NCBI RefSeq assembly: GCF_003287735.1
Contig: NZ_NSCM01000001.1
Span: forward strand, 354,382 to 418,381
From: Photorhabdus bodei
GTDB taxonomy: Bacteria > Pseudomonadota > Gammaproteobacteria > Enterobacterales > Enterobacteriaceae
Direction: 5' to 3'
DNA length: 64,000 bases
The translations under genes and the position numbers were made by a program. Numbering within the stretch: the first letter of the stretch is position 1; each line of letters starts with the position of its first letter. Below, in pieces: positions 31,276 to 41,766 of the stretch. The notes below the pieces were generated by a model that saw nothing but the letters and a program-made list of their open reading frames with translations, had not been told where the DNA came from and searched no databases.

Positions 31276-31372
31276 TTTAATTTCCACTTCGCATTGTGAA
31301 TTACAACGAATTAATCAGGCGAACAAGCCCCAACCAGATGAACCGACTGGAGCTTATTACTTGATTGCCTAA

Positions 31373-31915
<543 letters not shown>

Positions 31916-33844
31916 TTATTCCTCCAATTGATGAAGATTACGACTGCGTATTTCTATAAGCAGTTTTTCGATGAACTCGTTAACATCAATGCTACCCAAA
32001 TCTTTACCACGGCGGGTACGAACGGAAACTTTCCCTGATTCGACCTCTTTTTCACCACAGACAAGCATGTAGGGAACACGACGTAGAGTGTGTTCACGGA
32101 TTTTAAAGCCAATCTTCTCGTTTCTCAAGTCTGCTTTTGCACGAATGCCAGCATCTTGAAACTTTTTTACTAATTCCTGTACATAATCAGCCTGGCTATC
32201 GGTGATATTCATCACCACTACCTGCTGTGGAGCAATCCATGTTGGGAAGAAACCCGCATACTCCTCAGTTAGGATACCGATAAACCGTTCCAGCGAACCC
32301 AAAACCGCACGGTGAATCATTACAGGAACCTTACGTTCATTATTTTCACCTACATAGGACGCATTCAAACGACCAGGTAATGAAAAGTCGAGCTGCACAG
32401 TACCACATTGCCACGCACGATCCAAACAATCATGCAAAGTAAATTCAATTTTCGGTCCGTAGAAGGCACCTTCACCTGGTTGATATTCAAATTGAACACC
32501 ATTTTCTTGTAGTGCTGCCGCCAAAGCTTCTTCCGCTTGATTCCATTGTTCTTCAGTACCAATGCGCTTTTCCGGGCGGGTTGACAGCTTAACTATGATC
32601 TTTTCAAAACCAAAAGTGCTGTAAACGTCATACACCATCTTAATGCAATTGCTGACTTCCCGGTGAATTTGCTCTTCTGTACAGAAGATATGAGCATCAT
32701 CCTGGGTAAAACCACGAACCCGCATCAAACCATGTAATGCCCCTGATGGTTCATTACGGTGACAACTACCGAATTCAGCCATACGTAACGGTAAATCACG
32801 GTAAGATTTTAAGCCTTGGTTAAAAATCTGAATATGCCCTGGGCAGTTCATCGGCTTAACGCAATATTCACGGTTCTCTGAAGAAGTGGTAAACATGTGT
32901 TCACCGTAGTTTTCCCAGTGACCCGTTCTTTCCCACATGACACGGTCCATCATAAACGGACCTTTAACTTCCTGATATTGATATTCTTTCAGTTTGGTCC
33001 GGACAAAAGTTTCCAGCTCACGGAAAATAGTCCAACCATCATTATGCCAGAATGCCATACCTGGAGCTTCTTCCTGCATGTGGTATAGATCTAATTGTTT
33101 ACCAATCTTACGATGGTCACGCTTGGCTGCTTCTTCCAAACGTTGCAGATAAGTATTGAGCTGTTTCTTATCAGCCCACGCGGTACCGTATATTCGTTGC
33201 AACATTTTATTGTTGCTATCCCCACGCCAATATGCCCCTGCGACTTTCTGCAATTTAAAATGATGGCAGAAACGCATATTTGGCACATGTGGGCCACGGC
33301 ACATGTCAATATATTCTTCATGATTATAGAGACCAGGACGATCATCTCGACTGATGTTTTCATCCAAAATTTGTACTTTATAATCCTCACCACGAGCAAC
33401 GAAGGTATCACGAGCTTCTTGCCAGTTCACTTTTTTCTTGATGACGTCATAGTCTTTTTTGGCAAGTTCCAACATCCGCTTTTCAAGCAGTTCAATATCT
33501 TCCTGCGTCAGAGCACGGCCAAGATCAACATCATAGTAAAAACCATTATCAATAATTGGACCGATAGCCATTTTAGTATCTGGCCATAATTGTTTAATTG
33601 CATGGCCTAACAGATGAGCGCATGAATGGCGGATAATTTCCAGCCCTGCATCATCTTTACTGGTGATGATGGCAAGATTGGCATCTGAATCGATTAATTC
33701 ACAAGTATCCACTAGCTCACCATTTACGCGGCCAGCAATACATGCTTTCGCTAAACCCGGACCAATATCACAGGCAACATCCATTACAGAAACGGCACGG
33801 TCAAACTGGCGTTGGCTACCGTCAGGAAGAGTAACAACAGGCAT
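31916..33844 (-). CDS. thrS: threonyl-tRNA synthetase
   Basis: A 642-residue class II synthetase of standard length. It has an N-terminal TGS domain (1-60), an editing domain with [16 protein letters not shown] and the [10 protein letters not shown] zinc/editing motif, and catalytic motif 2 around [26 protein letters not shown]. The anticodon-binding domain follows from about residue 535. It attaches threonine to tRNA-Thr. Its mRNA leader keeps the operator hairpin at 33866-33886. Confidence 0.98.
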   Translation of the reverse strand: MPVVTLPDGSQRQFDRAVSVMDVACDIGPGLAKACIAGRVNGELVDTCELIDSDANLAIITSKDDAGLEIIRHSCAHLLGHAIKQLWPDTKMAIGPIIDNGFYYDVDLGRALTQEDIELLEKRMLELAKKDYDVIKKKVNWQEARDTFVARGEDYKVQILDENISRDDRPGLYNHEEYIDMCRGPHVPNMRFCHHFKLQKVAGAYWRGDSNNKMLQRIYGTAWADKKQLNTYLQRLEEAAKRDHRKIGKQLDLYHMQEEAPGMAFWHNDGWTIFRELETFVRTKLKEYQYQEVKGPFMMDRVMWERTGHWENYGEHMFTTSSENREYCVKPMNCPGHIQIFNQGLKSYRDLPLRMAEFGSCHRNEPSGALHGLMRVRGFTQDDAHIFCTEEQIHREVSNCIKMVYDVYSTFGFEKIIVKLSTRPEKRIGTEEQWNQAEEALAAALQENGVQFEYQPGEGAFYGPKIEFTLHDCLDRAWQCGTVQLDFSLPGRLNASYVGENNERKVPVMIHRAVLGSLERFIGILTEEYAGFFPTWIAPQQVVVMNITDSQADYVQELVKKFQDAGIRAKADLRNEKIGFKIREHTLRRVPYMLVCGEKEVESGKVSVRTRRGKDLGSIDVNEFIEKLLIEIRSRNLHQLEE

Positions 33845-33865
33845 TTAAAATCCTTATCTACAGTG

Positions 33866-33886
33866 GTGACCCACACGAAAGGTCAC
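33866..33886 (-). promoter_or_regulatory. thrS translational operator hairpin (anticodon mimic)
   Basis: The thrS mRNA leader contains GUGACC-UUUCGUGUG-GGUCAC, ending 22 bases before the ATG. This matches my recollection of domain 2 of the E. coli thrS operator, including the CGU loop that imitates the tRNA-Thr anticodon arm. Free ThrRS binds it and blocks ribosome loading on the AAGGA site. Confidence 0.85.
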
Positions 33887-34425
33887 TTGAAGGAGTTTGA
33901 TATTCAACTAAAATAACGATTTAAATTATTATCTCGTCAATCCATTAAAGTTTGGTACTAAAATTGGTACACAATGTAAAAAGTGATTACCTTCAATACC
34001 GAAACACCGCGAAAATATACCACCAACAACCAGTCAGGTCACGGCGATGTTTAGTATGGGTAAAATCATTTGCATTTATTAGTCGAATCCATCTGATCAA
34101 GACATATATAGAAAAAACCCGGCATAAGTTATATATGCTAGATTATCATACGGATACAGGATCGTTTTAGTCTCTTTAAGCCATTACTGAACCTCTTCGT
34201 TACAACCCTCTGCCAACACCATATTTAAAGCCTGAACTAAAACGACTTTATCCTCATTATTCTCTAACAGACTAAAATATATTCGACCATCACCCCCTTT
34301 GGTATGCCGGTCGAGCCGGAGGTATAAATCACATACGCCAGATGGCGTGGGGTTAATGCCGGTACTTGCGAGTTGCTATCCGCTCTGGCGAACTCGCGAC
34401 GCAAATTGCCACGGGCGGCTTGTTG
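33887..34425. other. spacer between thrS and emtA
   Basis: About 540 bases upstream of thrS and downstream of emtA. The part nearest emtA carries a decayed NRPS fragment (34290-34425). The remainder is AT-rich, with short frames only. It holds the thrS promoter, which I cannot place by eye. Confidence 0.55.
34290..34425 (-). pseudogene. relic of an NRPS adenylation domain (A3 motif)
   Basis: Just after the emtA stop, the minus strand reads in one frame [20 protein letters not shown], then GVMVEY, then a stop. This is the A3 phosphate-binding motif of NRPS adenylation domains. An overlapping frame gives [13 protein letters not shown], which resembles the upstream A2 region, suggesting a deletion or frame change between them. 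The DNA is more GC-rich than its surroundings. No complete domain remains. Confidence 0.75.
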
Positions 34426-35079
34426 TTAACGATAAGCCTTTTTCACCTTCCACAAATAGCGTGGAGCCTGAGGTGCTGGATGATTATCCTGAACATACCG
34501 ATAAAACTCATCCGGTGTCATGCTGTTTATTTTATTGACGGCTAATTGACGATCTGCATTAAAAGTACGCAAAAGAGCACCCGCACCATTTACGTAGGCA
34601 ACAATAGTGGCATAGTGGAGAGTCTCAGGGTTATCAATACCTGCCAGATGTTGCTCCTTCAAGATACTGATATAAGCAGTGCCAAGATCAATATTAGTTT
34701 TAGGATCTTTCAACTCACGAGTTGTTGGCTGACCAGAACGCCCTTTCTGTCGATACACATCCCGCCCTGCTGTCGATGCTTTAATTTGCATAAGACCAAT
34801 TGCATTCGATTTACTGACTGCATTAGGACGAAAACCGGATTCAACTTGAATAATCGCTCTGATCAGAGTTTCATCAACGCCGTACCGATTGGATGCCTGT
34901 TGAATAAAGGTATCAAAAGGCGTCGGCGGGAAAGAAGAAATTCTAGCTGCGTTGGCAGTATTGCTAAGCATACGTTGCTGACCGGACTGTTTACCAACAT
35001 TTGTTTGCTGAACATTTCTCTCAGCACAACCGACGACTAACAGCACGACCAGTGCCACAAAGCTCAGTCTTAATTTCAC
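34426..35079 (-). CDS. emtA: endo-type membrane-bound lytic transglycosylase EmtA (MltE)
   Basis: A 217-residue lipoprotein. The lipobox VVGC falls near residue 18. The SLT/GH23 domain has catalytic Glu in AIIQVESGFRPNAVSKSNAIGLMQIKAS, and the conserved C-terminus is NHPAPQAPRYLWK, as in E. coli MltE. It cleaves glycan strands internally to give 1,6-anhydro-muropeptides. The 3' end abuts an NRPS relic. Confidence 0.95.
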   Translation of the reverse strand: MKLRLSFVALVVLLVVGCAERNVQQTNVGKQSGQQRMLSNTANAARISSFPPTPFDTFIQQASNRYGVDETLIRAIIQVESGFRPNAVSKSNAIGLMQIKASTAGRDVYRQKGRSGQPTTRELKDPKTNIDLGTAYISILKEQHLAGIDNPETLHYATIVAYVNGAGALLRTFNADRQLAVNKINSMTPDEFYRYVQDNHPAPQAPRYLWKVKKAYR

Positions 35080-35247
35080 CCTATAATCCTCTGGATCAAA
35101 TTTTGCTACAGCGCAGCATATACAATTTCGTTTACAATCTAAAAATATTTTTACTTAACTTTTCACTGTATTCGTGTTCATATCATATGGAATGACTATT
35201 GCAACAATCGCTGTTTCCAAATTTTATCATCTTGACTTTACTTAAAT

Positions 35248-35266
35248 GATATTGATAATCGTTATC
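35248..35266. promoter_or_regulatory. Fur box of the yfe operon
   Basis: GATATTGATAATCGTTATC matches the 19-bp Fur consensus GATAATGATAATCATTATC at 17 positions. It lies 31 bp before the yfeA ATG. A TTGACT at 35232-35237 is the likely -35, so bound Fur would cover the -10 region. Iron repression is as expected for yfe. Confidence 0.9.
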
Positions 35267-35296
35267 ATATACTTATAACAAGTAAGGTTTGAATTT

Positions 35297-36217
35297 ATGA
35301 AGAAAAAACTTTCTCTGCTTTTACTTTCTCCTCCTGTTCTGGGAATTATGTTGATTCTCTTATCTGTAATTCTATTTAGTCATCAGGTATCCGCCGCCAA
35401 ACAATTTAAAGTTGTCACGACCTTTACTATTATCCAAGATATTGCACAAAACGTAGCAGGTGATGCGGCGATTGTTGAATCAATTACTAAACCTGGTGCC
35501 GAAATCCATGATTACCAACCCACCCCCAAAGATATTATAAAATCTCAACATGCTGATTTGATCCTTTGGAATGGGCTAAATCTAGAACGCTGGTTTGAAC
35601 GCTTCTTTGAAAACCTTAAAGATGTACCTGCCGTTGTCATTACTGACGGCATTGAACCACTACCTATCCGTGAAGGGCCTTACAACGGGAACCCTAATCC
35701 TCACGCTTGGATGTCACCCACAAATGCTTTAATCTATATTGAGAATATTCGCCAAGCATTTGTGAAATACGATCCTGAAAATACAGAAATTTATAATAAG
35801 AATGCCAAAGCCTATGCTGAAAAAATCGCACAACTGGATTCTCCACTGAGAAAACGTCTTTCCCGTATTCCACAGGATCAACGTTGGTTAGTCACCAGTG
35901 AAGGGGCTTTTAGCTATTTAGCTAAAGATTACCAATTCAAGGAAGTTTATCTATGGCCAATTAATGCGGAAGAACAAGGTTCACCACAACAAGTTCGTCA
36001 TGTCATTGATACTGTAAGAGCAAACAAAATCCCAGTTGTATTTAGCGAAAGTACAATTTCAGATAAACCCGCTAAACAAGTCAGTAAAGAAACAGACGCC
36101 CGTTATGGTGGCGTTCTTTATGTAGATTCACTCTCCGCCAGTACTGGCCCGGTACCAACTTACATTGATTTACTGAACAAAACTGTAGATACAATCGCAA
36201 AAGGATTTAATCAATGA
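35297..36217 (+). CDS. yfeA: iron/manganese-binding periplasmic protein YfeA
   Basis: A 306-residue cluster A-I (ZnuA/SitA-type) metal-binding protein with a signal sequence ending at about VSAA (residue 34). Metal ligands are visible: His in [10 protein letters not shown], His in NPHAWMSP, Glu in VTSEGAF, and Asp in YVDSLS. It delivers Fe2+/Mn2+ to YfeCD. It is the first gene of a four-gene operon with 4-bp overlaps, downstream of a Fur box. Confidence 0.95.
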   Translation: MKKKLSLLLLSPPVLGIMLILLSVILFSHQVSAAKQFKVVTTFTIIQDIAQNVAGDAAIVESITKPGAEIHDYQPTPKDIIKSQHADLILWNGLNLERWFERFFENLKDVPAVVITDGIEPLPIREGPYNGNPNPHAWMSPTNALIYIENIRQAFVKYDPENTEIYNKNAKAYAEKIAQLDSPLRKRLSRIPQDQRWLVTSEGAFSYLAKDYQFKEVYLWPINAEEQGSPQQVRHVIDTVRANKIPVVFSESTISDKPAKQVSKETDARYGGVLYVDSLSASTGPVPTYIDLLNKTVDTIAKGFNQ

Positions 36218-37110
36218 ATAGCAATATACTGTTTGAACGTCCTCATTTAGTCGTTGATGACGCCACTGTGACTTATAACAACGGTCACACAGCTATTTAT
36301 GATGCAAGTTTTTCTATCACCGGTGGAACTATTTGTGCGTTGGTGGGCATTAACGGTAGTGGTAAATCCACATTGTTTAAGACTATCATGGGACTGGTAA
36401 GCCCATCTCAGGGAAAAGTAACTCTGAGTGATATGCCAGTCAAAAATGCGTTGAAGAAAAATATTATTGCATATGTCCCTCAAACAGAAGAAGTCGACTG
36501 GAACTTTCCAGTATTGGTTTCTGATGTCGTTATGATGGGCCGCTATGGGAAAATGGGATTCCTGAGAATCCCAAGTAAAAGAGATCACCAAGCTGTTGAT
36601 AAAGCACTTGAACGTGTCGGCTTAACGGCCCTACGCAACCGACAGATTGGCGAACTCTCAGGCGGACAGAAAAAACGGGTTTTTCTTGCAAGGGCTCTAG
36701 CTCAGGAAGGTAAAGTTCTATTACTAGATGAACCTTTTACTGGTGTTGATGTAAAAACAGAGAATGCCATCATTGACCTGTTGTGTGATTTACGTGATGA
36801 GGGCCATCTGGTTCTGGTTTCTACACATAACCTCGGTAGCGTGCCTGAATTCTGCGATCATGTTATCCTAATCAACCGAACGGTTCTAGCAAGTGGCCCA
36901 ACAGAAACAACGTTCACCCAAAAAAATTTAGAGATGACTTTTGGTGGAGTACTTCGTCATATTAATCTATCCGGTCCGGAATTACATGATGATGATGATC
37001 CACGCTCCTTGACTGTTATTACTGATGATGAACGCGCAGCCGTATTTTATGGTCATGATCATCATGTTCCGCCAAGGCAGGGTCAGCATAAGGAGAAGCG
37101 TCAATCATGA
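36214..37110 (+). CDS. yfeB: iron/manganese ABC transporter ATPase YfeB
   Basis: A 298-residue ATPase. The Walker A is GINGSGKST, the signature is [15 protein letters not shown], the Walker B is [12 protein letters not shown], and the H-loop is LVSTHN. The C-terminal tail is rich in His and Asp (HDDDDP and GHDHHVP), possibly a metal-sensing extension. It overlaps yfeA and yfeC by 4 bp each. Confidence 0.95.
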   Translation: MNSNILFERPHLVVDDATVTYNNGHTAIYDASFSITGGTICALVGINGSGKSTLFKTIMGLVSPSQGKVTLSDMPVKNALKKNIIAYVPQTEEVDWNFPVLVSDVVMMGRYGKMGFLRIPSKRDHQAVDKALERVGLTALRNRQIGELSGGQKKRVFLARALAQEGKVLLLDEPFTGVDVKTENAIIDLLCDLRDEGHLVLVSTHNLGSVPEFCDHVILINRTVLASGPTETTFTQKNLEMTFGGVLRHINLSGPELHDDDDPRSLTVITDDERAAVFYGHDHHVPPRQGQHKEKRQS

Positions 37111-37985
37111 CAGAGCTTTTGCTGCAACCTTTTCACTACAATTACATGGTAAAAGCCATCTGGGTTAGTGCCATCGTCGGTGCCGTCTGTGCCTTCCTTT
37201 CTTCCTACCTGATGTTAAAAGGCTGGTCATTGATGGGAGACGCGCTCTCTCACTCAGTTGTGCCTGGCGTCGCTGGTGCTTACGCGCTAGGTCTTCCTTA
37301 TGCAGGTGGTGCTTTTTTTACCGGAATGCTGGCAGCTCTGTCTATGACTTTAGTTCGTCATATCACTCGCTTACGTGAAGATGCAGTAATCGGGTTCATT
37401 TTTTCCACTTTCTTTGCGGTCGGCTTATTAATCGTTTCCCTCAATCCCACATCGGTTAACGTACAAACCATTATTTTCGGCAATATCCTTGGCATCGCTG
37501 ATGAAGATGTTCTCCAAGTTGAAATCATTATTGCGATTTCATTTATCGTGCTCATGTTTATCTGGAAAGATTTGCTAATTGTATTTTTTGATGAAACGCA
37601 TGCTCGCTCTATCGGTTTATCTCCCTTGCGGATGAAAATCATTTTTTTTACTTTGTTGAGTGCTTGTACTGTCGCAGCCTTACAAACTGTCGGCGCTATT
37701 CTGGTGATTGCAATGGTTGTCACTCCAGGCGCAACAGCTTACTTATTAACAGATCGTTTTAAGCACCTGCTGATCATTGCCGTTACTATTGGTTCCCTGA
37801 CCAGTGCATTTGGCGCTTACCTAAGCTTTTTCCTTAACGGCGCTACTGGTGGTGTCATTGTCACGCTGCAAACCGTTATTTTCCTACTCGCATTCTTCTT
37901 TGCACCAAAGCATGGGCTATTCGCTTCACGTATACGTGCCAGAAAAGAATCCTCAGCCTTAGCTCAGGAGACAACACAATTATGA
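37107..37985 (+). CDS. yfeC: iron/manganese ABC transporter permease YfeC
   Basis: A 292-residue ABC-3 family permease with about eight or nine helices. Family motifs are [23 protein letters not shown] near residue 38 and [15 protein letters not shown]. It pairs with the YfeD paralogue, which comes directly after with a 4-bp overlap. Confidence 0.95.
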   Translation: MTELLLQPFHYNYMVKAIWVSAIVGAVCAFLSSYLMLKGWSLMGDALSHSVVPGVAGAYALGLPYAGGAFFTGMLAALSMTLVRHITRLREDAVIGFIFSTFFAVGLLIVSLNPTSVNVQTIIFGNILGIADEDVLQVEIIIAISFIVLMFIWKDLLIVFFDETHARSIGLSPLRMKIIFFTLLSACTVAALQTVGAILVIAMVVTPGATAYLLTDRFKHLLIIAVTIGSLTSAFGAYLSFFLNGATGGVIVTLQTVIFLLAFFFAPKHGLFASRIRARKESSALAQETTQL

Positions 37986-38869
37986 ATGAGTTGACACAGT
38001 TACTCACTGAGCCGTTTATGTTTCCATTTATGCAACGGGCGGTATTTGCTGCTATTGTAACAGGTGCAGTATGTGCAATACTCTCTTGTTATCTGGTTCT
38101 TAAAGGCTGGTCGTTAATGGGTGATGCCATCTCTCACGCTGTATTACCAGGCATTGTACTAGCTTTCGCTGCTGGTATACCGCTGGCTATTGGCGCATTC
38201 CTTTCCGGTATTTTTTGTGCTTTTGCAACAGGATATCTGAAAGAACATAGCCGGATAAAAGAAGATACTGTCATGGGAATTGTCTTTTCAGGCATGTTTG
38301 CCTTTGGTTTAGTTCTTTTTGCCCGAATAGACACTGACCAACATCTCACTCATATTCTGTTCGGAAATATTCTAGGGATCACTAAAGATGAGTTGAATCA
38401 AACATTATGGATTACCTGTATCACTATGGCAGTAGTACTGCTAAAGCGCAAAGACTTCATGCTTTACTGCTTCGATCCGAACCAAGCACGCGTAGTGGGA
38501 TTACCTGTTAAGCTTTTGCATTACGGTTTACTTTGTCTATTGTCAATGACCATTGTCGCTTCCCTGCAAGCCGTGGGAATGATTTTGGTTATCGCAATGT
38601 TGATATCACCGGGAATCATCGCTTTCATGTTATGCCGCAGTTTTGACCGAATGTTAATTGTCGCTATCATTGCATCAGTCAGTTCCTGTGTCCTGGGTAC
38701 TCTGGTCAGTTTCCACATTGATGGTGCAACGGGGCCATGCATTGTTATTGTTCAGGCTATCTTCTTTACACTAGCACTGACTTACAGTCAGATAAAACTT
38801 GTAAGAACAAAATCCAAACGTAAAACGTATCAAGCAGCCCTACAAATCTCTAACGAACCCAATCAATAA
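37982..38869 (+). CDS. yfeD: iron/manganese ABC transporter permease YfeD
   Basis: A 295-residue ABC-3 permease paralogous to YfeC ([20 protein letters not shown], then DTVMGIVFSGMFAFGL). It completes the YfeABCD importer for Fe2+ and Mn2+. It is the last gene of the operon and is followed by a strong terminator. Confidence 0.95.
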   Translation: MNELTQLLTEPFMFPFMQRAVFAAIVTGAVCAILSCYLVLKGWSLMGDAISHAVLPGIVLAFAAGIPLAIGAFLSGIFCAFATGYLKEHSRIKEDTVMGIVFSGMFAFGLVLFARIDTDQHLTHILFGNILGITKDELNQTLWITCITMAVVLLKRKDFMLYCFDPNQARVVGLPVKLLHYGLLCLLSMTIVASLQAVGMILVIAMLISPGIIAFMLCRSFDRMLIVAIIASVSSCVLGTLVSFHIDGATGPCIVIVQAIFFTLALTYSQIKLVRTKSKRKTYQAALQISNEPNQ

Positions 38870-38874
38870 CAAAA

Positions 38875-38921
38875 AGGGTTATATCTGTTTTGAGATATAA
38901 CCCTGTTAATCATCTTTTTTA
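38875..38921 (+). terminator. yfe operon terminator
   Basis: A perfect 12-bp stem AGGGTTATATCT / AGATATAACCCT with a 6-base loop starts 5 bp after the yfeD stop. It is followed after a few bases by a T-run (CATCTTTTTT). Confidence 0.9.
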
Positions 38922-38987
38922 CCTGATCATATGTTTTCTCTGACTATAATTGTTCATAAAGTAATTGACGACATAGAGAGGTGAACC

Positions 38988-39857
38988 ATGTGGCAGACAG
39001 TAAATCGTTTGTTAAACGAACATTTCGGTGTTGCTGAAATTCACGATAAAACTGAGTTAGCCGGAGGGGACATCCACCAAGCTTGGCGAGTCACACATGG
39101 AAAACGACAAGTTTTTGTCAAATCAAATCTGCGCGAGATGCTCCCTGTCTTCAAAGCAGAATCAGAACAGCTTGAACTCCTGGCACGCAGCCAAACTATC
39201 CGTGTTCCAACTGTTTATGGTATTGGCAACACCCGTGACCATAGCTTTCTATTGCTTGAATTTCTGCCTTTAAAATCTTTTGACCCTCACAGTGCCTATT
39301 GCTTCGGTCAACAACTGGCAAAACTTCATCAATGGAGTGAGCAACCTCAATTCGGCTTTGACTTTGACAATATGCTGGCAACAACTCCACAACCTAATGG
39401 CTGGCAACGACGTTGGCACCAATTTTATGCGGAAAAGCGGGTTGGTTGGCAATTACAAATCGCAGCAGAAAAAAACATGATCTTTGGTGATATTGATAAT
39501 ATCGTTCAAGCTATAAGTAACAAACTTCAACACCATCAGCCACAACCCTCTCTGTTACATGGCGATCTCTGGCCAGCTAATTGTGCTTCACTAGATGACC
39601 AAGCCGTTGCCTTCGACCCAGCCTGTTATTGGGGAGATCGTGAATGTGATTTCGCTATGTTACCGTTATACCCTGACTTACCAATGCAAATTTTTGATGG
39701 CTATCAGAGCATATGGCCACTCCCTGCCAACTTTATTGAACGGCAACCTGTGTATCAGCTCTATTATTTGCTTAACCGGAGTAATCTATTTGGTGGTGAT
39801 AATCTTATTGCGGTTCAAAATATTCTCGATAATATTTTGACTGAAAATAGCCAATAG
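38988..39857 (+). CDS. yniA: fructosamine kinase family protein YniA
   Basis: A 289-residue kinase with the APH/fructosamine-3-kinase fold. The ATP lysine is in RQVFVKSN, the catalytic loop is LLHGDLWPANC, and the metal Asp is in AFDPACYWGDRECD. The family phosphorylates ketosamines to repair glycated proteins. Synteny with yniB, ydjM and tcyP supports the name. Confidence 0.92.
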   Translation: MWQTVNRLLNEHFGVAEIHDKTELAGGDIHQAWRVTHGKRQVFVKSNLREMLPVFKAESEQLELLARSQTIRVPTVYGIGNTRDHSFLLLEFLPLKSFDPHSAYCFGQQLAKLHQWSEQPQFGFDFDNMLATTPQPNGWQRRWHQFYAEKRVGWQLQIAAEKNMIFGDIDNIVQAISNKLQHHQPQPSLLHGDLWPANCASLDDQAVAFDPACYWGDRECDFAMLPLYPDLPMQIFDGYQSIWPLPANFIERQPVYQLYYLLNRSNLFGGDNLIAVQNILDNILTENSQ

Positions 39858-39912
39858 ATGGGTAATCAGGCTGCGAAAATACTTATTCCGCAGCTATAGC
39901 CAACCGGAGAAT

Positions 39913-40455
39913 CTACCAGCCTAAGATTTTCAATAGAAAATAAAAAATTGCACCGATAATTACCGGTGAAATATATAAGATATAAATCTGACTGAACAGT
40001 GTATGACGAGGAAGTTTAATTTTTAATTCAATCTGTTCTCTCGTCAGGCCATCATTGCCTTTAGCTTTTTCAATAATAAGCTGATCTTCAATGTTTTCTC
40101 GTATAAACTTCACTTGTCTGTATATCCGTTGACCTGACGCACTCATAGCAAGGCCGAAAAAAATAAGAAAATAGATAATCAGGAAACCAAGCGTTGATCC
40201 GGTAAAACCAGCCAGACGATCAGGTGTTGGTGAGTTTTTCCAGAAGAAATCCAGAAATGGGGTATTAAAACGCACCATTTCAGCCATCATTTTCAGGAAA
40301 TCATCCAAAACAGCATTGATACCATCACCTTTAATACCGTTCAGCCAGGCAAGGTTAATCACAGAAACAATGGTCGATAAAAGTGCCGGAACAAAAATCA
40401 CCCAACCTAAAACTCGCTTAATAATAGCGATGTATCCGGCTTTTTGGTAAGTCAT
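39913..40455 (-). CDS. yniB: inner-membrane protein YniB
   Basis: A 180-residue membrane protein with three or four hydrophobic segments (VLGWVIFVPALLSTIVSVINLAWLNG; LGFLIIYFLIFFGLAMS; YISPVIIGAIFYFLLKILGW). It matches the YniB family in sequence and position next to yniA. No function is known. Confidence 0.85.
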   Translation of the reverse strand: MTYQKAGYIAIIKRVLGWVIFVPALLSTIVSVINLAWLNGIKGDGINAVLDDFLKMMAEMVRFNTPFLDFFWKNSPTPDRLAGFTGSTLGFLIIYFLIFFGLAMSASGQRIYRQVKFIRENIEDQLIIEKAKGNDGLTREQIELKIKLPRHTLFSQIYILYISPVIIGAIFYFLLKILGW

Positions 40456-40663
40456 CGATACCCCTCATAACAATAAGCAGATTTTATTTTTGGCTAATCA
40501 TAGCCCATCAATCACCAAATTTAACTTTATATTTAATTAACTAAGCATTTCTTACCATGTTCCCGATCAGGAAAAGATTTCACCTACTGAGATTGTTACA
40601 ATCAGCTTTCGCTAACTGTCTGACCAGAGAGAGATACTTAAATGTCTTTTCATTTACCAATAA

Positions 40664-40807
40664 TTCAATGGAATGATAGCAACAAAAGCTGCAAGAATGC
40701 GTTCAATCGTTGTGCCATCCGCTCATCACTTTGATGACCCAAGTTGGGTTCTCGCAGATATTAAACTACATTCTCTCGAGCAACTCACTGTCATGAACAT
40801 CACCTGA
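40664..40807 (+). pseudogene. hxpB: 3' remnant of hxpB (yniC) sugar-phosphatase gene
   Basis: The plus strand reads NGMIATKAARMRSIVVPS, then DDPSWVLADIKLHSLEQLT, then TGA. It matches the last about 45 residues of E. coli HxpB (IASKAARMRSIVVP...FVLADVKLSSLTELT). The first about 175 residues, including the catalytic DxD, are missing, and a stop lies just upstream in frame. The gene is dead at this locus. Confidence 0.87.
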
Positions 40808-40818
40808 TTATAACTTTA

Positions 40819-40845
40819 GCTGCCATCATTTATGCCGATGGCAGC
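40819..40845 (+). terminator. terminator left behind by hxpB
   Basis: GCTGCCATC-ATTTATGCC-GATGGCAGC is followed by TTCTTATTG. It is a 9-bp perfect stem 11 bp after the hxpB remnant stop. Confidence 0.85.
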
Positions 40846-40993
40846 TTCTTATTGTTCACATAGTAGTCGTAGCGCTTATGTCTTATTCTGTCAAACAAAA
40901 ATCTAATTAAATATTAACGTCATATATTAATAAATAAGATATTTTTGCTTTTCACCCTCTATCTTACCCACATAAAACCCTCTATACTTCGCC

Positions 40994-41013
40994 AACTGTA
41001 TGGATAGACAGTT
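40994..41013. promoter_or_regulatory. LexA (SOS) box upstream of ydjM
   Basis: AACTGTATGGATAGACAGTT contains the invariant CTG-N10-CAG within an almost perfect palindrome, 18 bp before the ydjM ATG. ydjM is a known LexA target in E. coli, so SOS control appears conserved. Confidence 0.9.
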
Positions 41014-41030
41014 ATTAGTCAGAGGAATTT

Positions 41031-41579
41031 ATGACCGCAGAAGGGCATCTTTTATTTTCAGTTGCCAGCATCATCTTGGCACATAAGCTAGAGATAACAC
41101 CAGAGATAGCTTATGGAGACTGGTTGCATATGCTACCAGGGGTACTGCTTACTGCCTTGTTACCCGATATCGATCACCCTAATTCAACCCTGGGTAGATT
41201 ATTCAGATTTATCTCCATTCCTATTGCCAAACTCTGCGGTCATAGAGGCTTTACTCACAGTTTACTTGCTCTCATATTAGGGATTACTTTATTTTGGCTA
41301 AAAATACCCGAAGAGTGGCTAATTCCAACTGATTTTTTCCATGCCATGATTGTTGGCTATTTGAGCCATCTGGTTGCAGATATGCTAACACCTGCTGGTG
41401 TGCCGTTATTATGGCCAATCAAAATACGTTTCTGTCTACCTGTGCTTGGCAAGCAAGGAAATAAGAAAGCAGAAAGGTTTATTTCTGCCTTATTAATTGT
41501 CATTGCCATTTTTCTACCAGAAGATATTGAATATTCTATACTTTTTTATATAAATCGCATCAAAGATCTCTATTTCTAA
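41031..41579 (+). CDS. ydjM: SOS-regulated inner-membrane hydrolase-family protein YdjM
   Basis: A 182-residue LexA-binding (YdjM/DUF457) family membrane protein. Conserved metal-type residues are in MTAEGHLLFS, LLPDIDHPNSTLGR, HRGFTHSL and GYLSHLVADMLTPAGVPLLWP. These His/Asp motifs suggest a membrane metal-dependent hydrolase, but its reaction is unknown. A LexA box lies directly upstream. Confidence 0.93.
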   Translation: MTAEGHLLFSVASIILAHKLEITPEIAYGDWLHMLPGVLLTALLPDIDHPNSTLGRLFRFISIPIAKLCGHRGFTHSLLALILGITLFWLKIPEEWLIPTDFFHAMIVGYLSHLVADMLTPAGVPLLWPIKIRFCLPVLGKQGNKKAERFISALLIVIAIFLPEDIEYSILFYINRIKDLYF

Positions 41580-41766
41580 TGCTCTAATTGACTAAAAATA
41601 AATCTTAAAAGTCACATTAATTATATTAAATTCTATATAGTTATAAATGAGAATAGTTTAAGCTGGTACTATATTCCCCAACTGCTTGTTGTAATGTGTT
41701 CGTTTGCAAACCTACACGATTCGATACAGCTTATGACTTAACTAAATTGAATTATGGAGTTTGGGG

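Larger units (their letters stand above)
40456..41030. other. spacer holding the hxpB relic and the ydjM promoter
   Basis: In E. coli the HAD phosphatase gene hxpB (yniC) occupies this place. Here only its last codons survive (40664-40807), with its terminator. Bases 40456-40663 hold no recognisable gene. The LexA box of ydjM is near the right end. Confidence 0.7.

Noticed and set aside
33952..34170. Possible integrase or phage remnant between thrS and emtA
   Set aside because: Short frames only; no catalytic motif or att-like repeat could be recognised.
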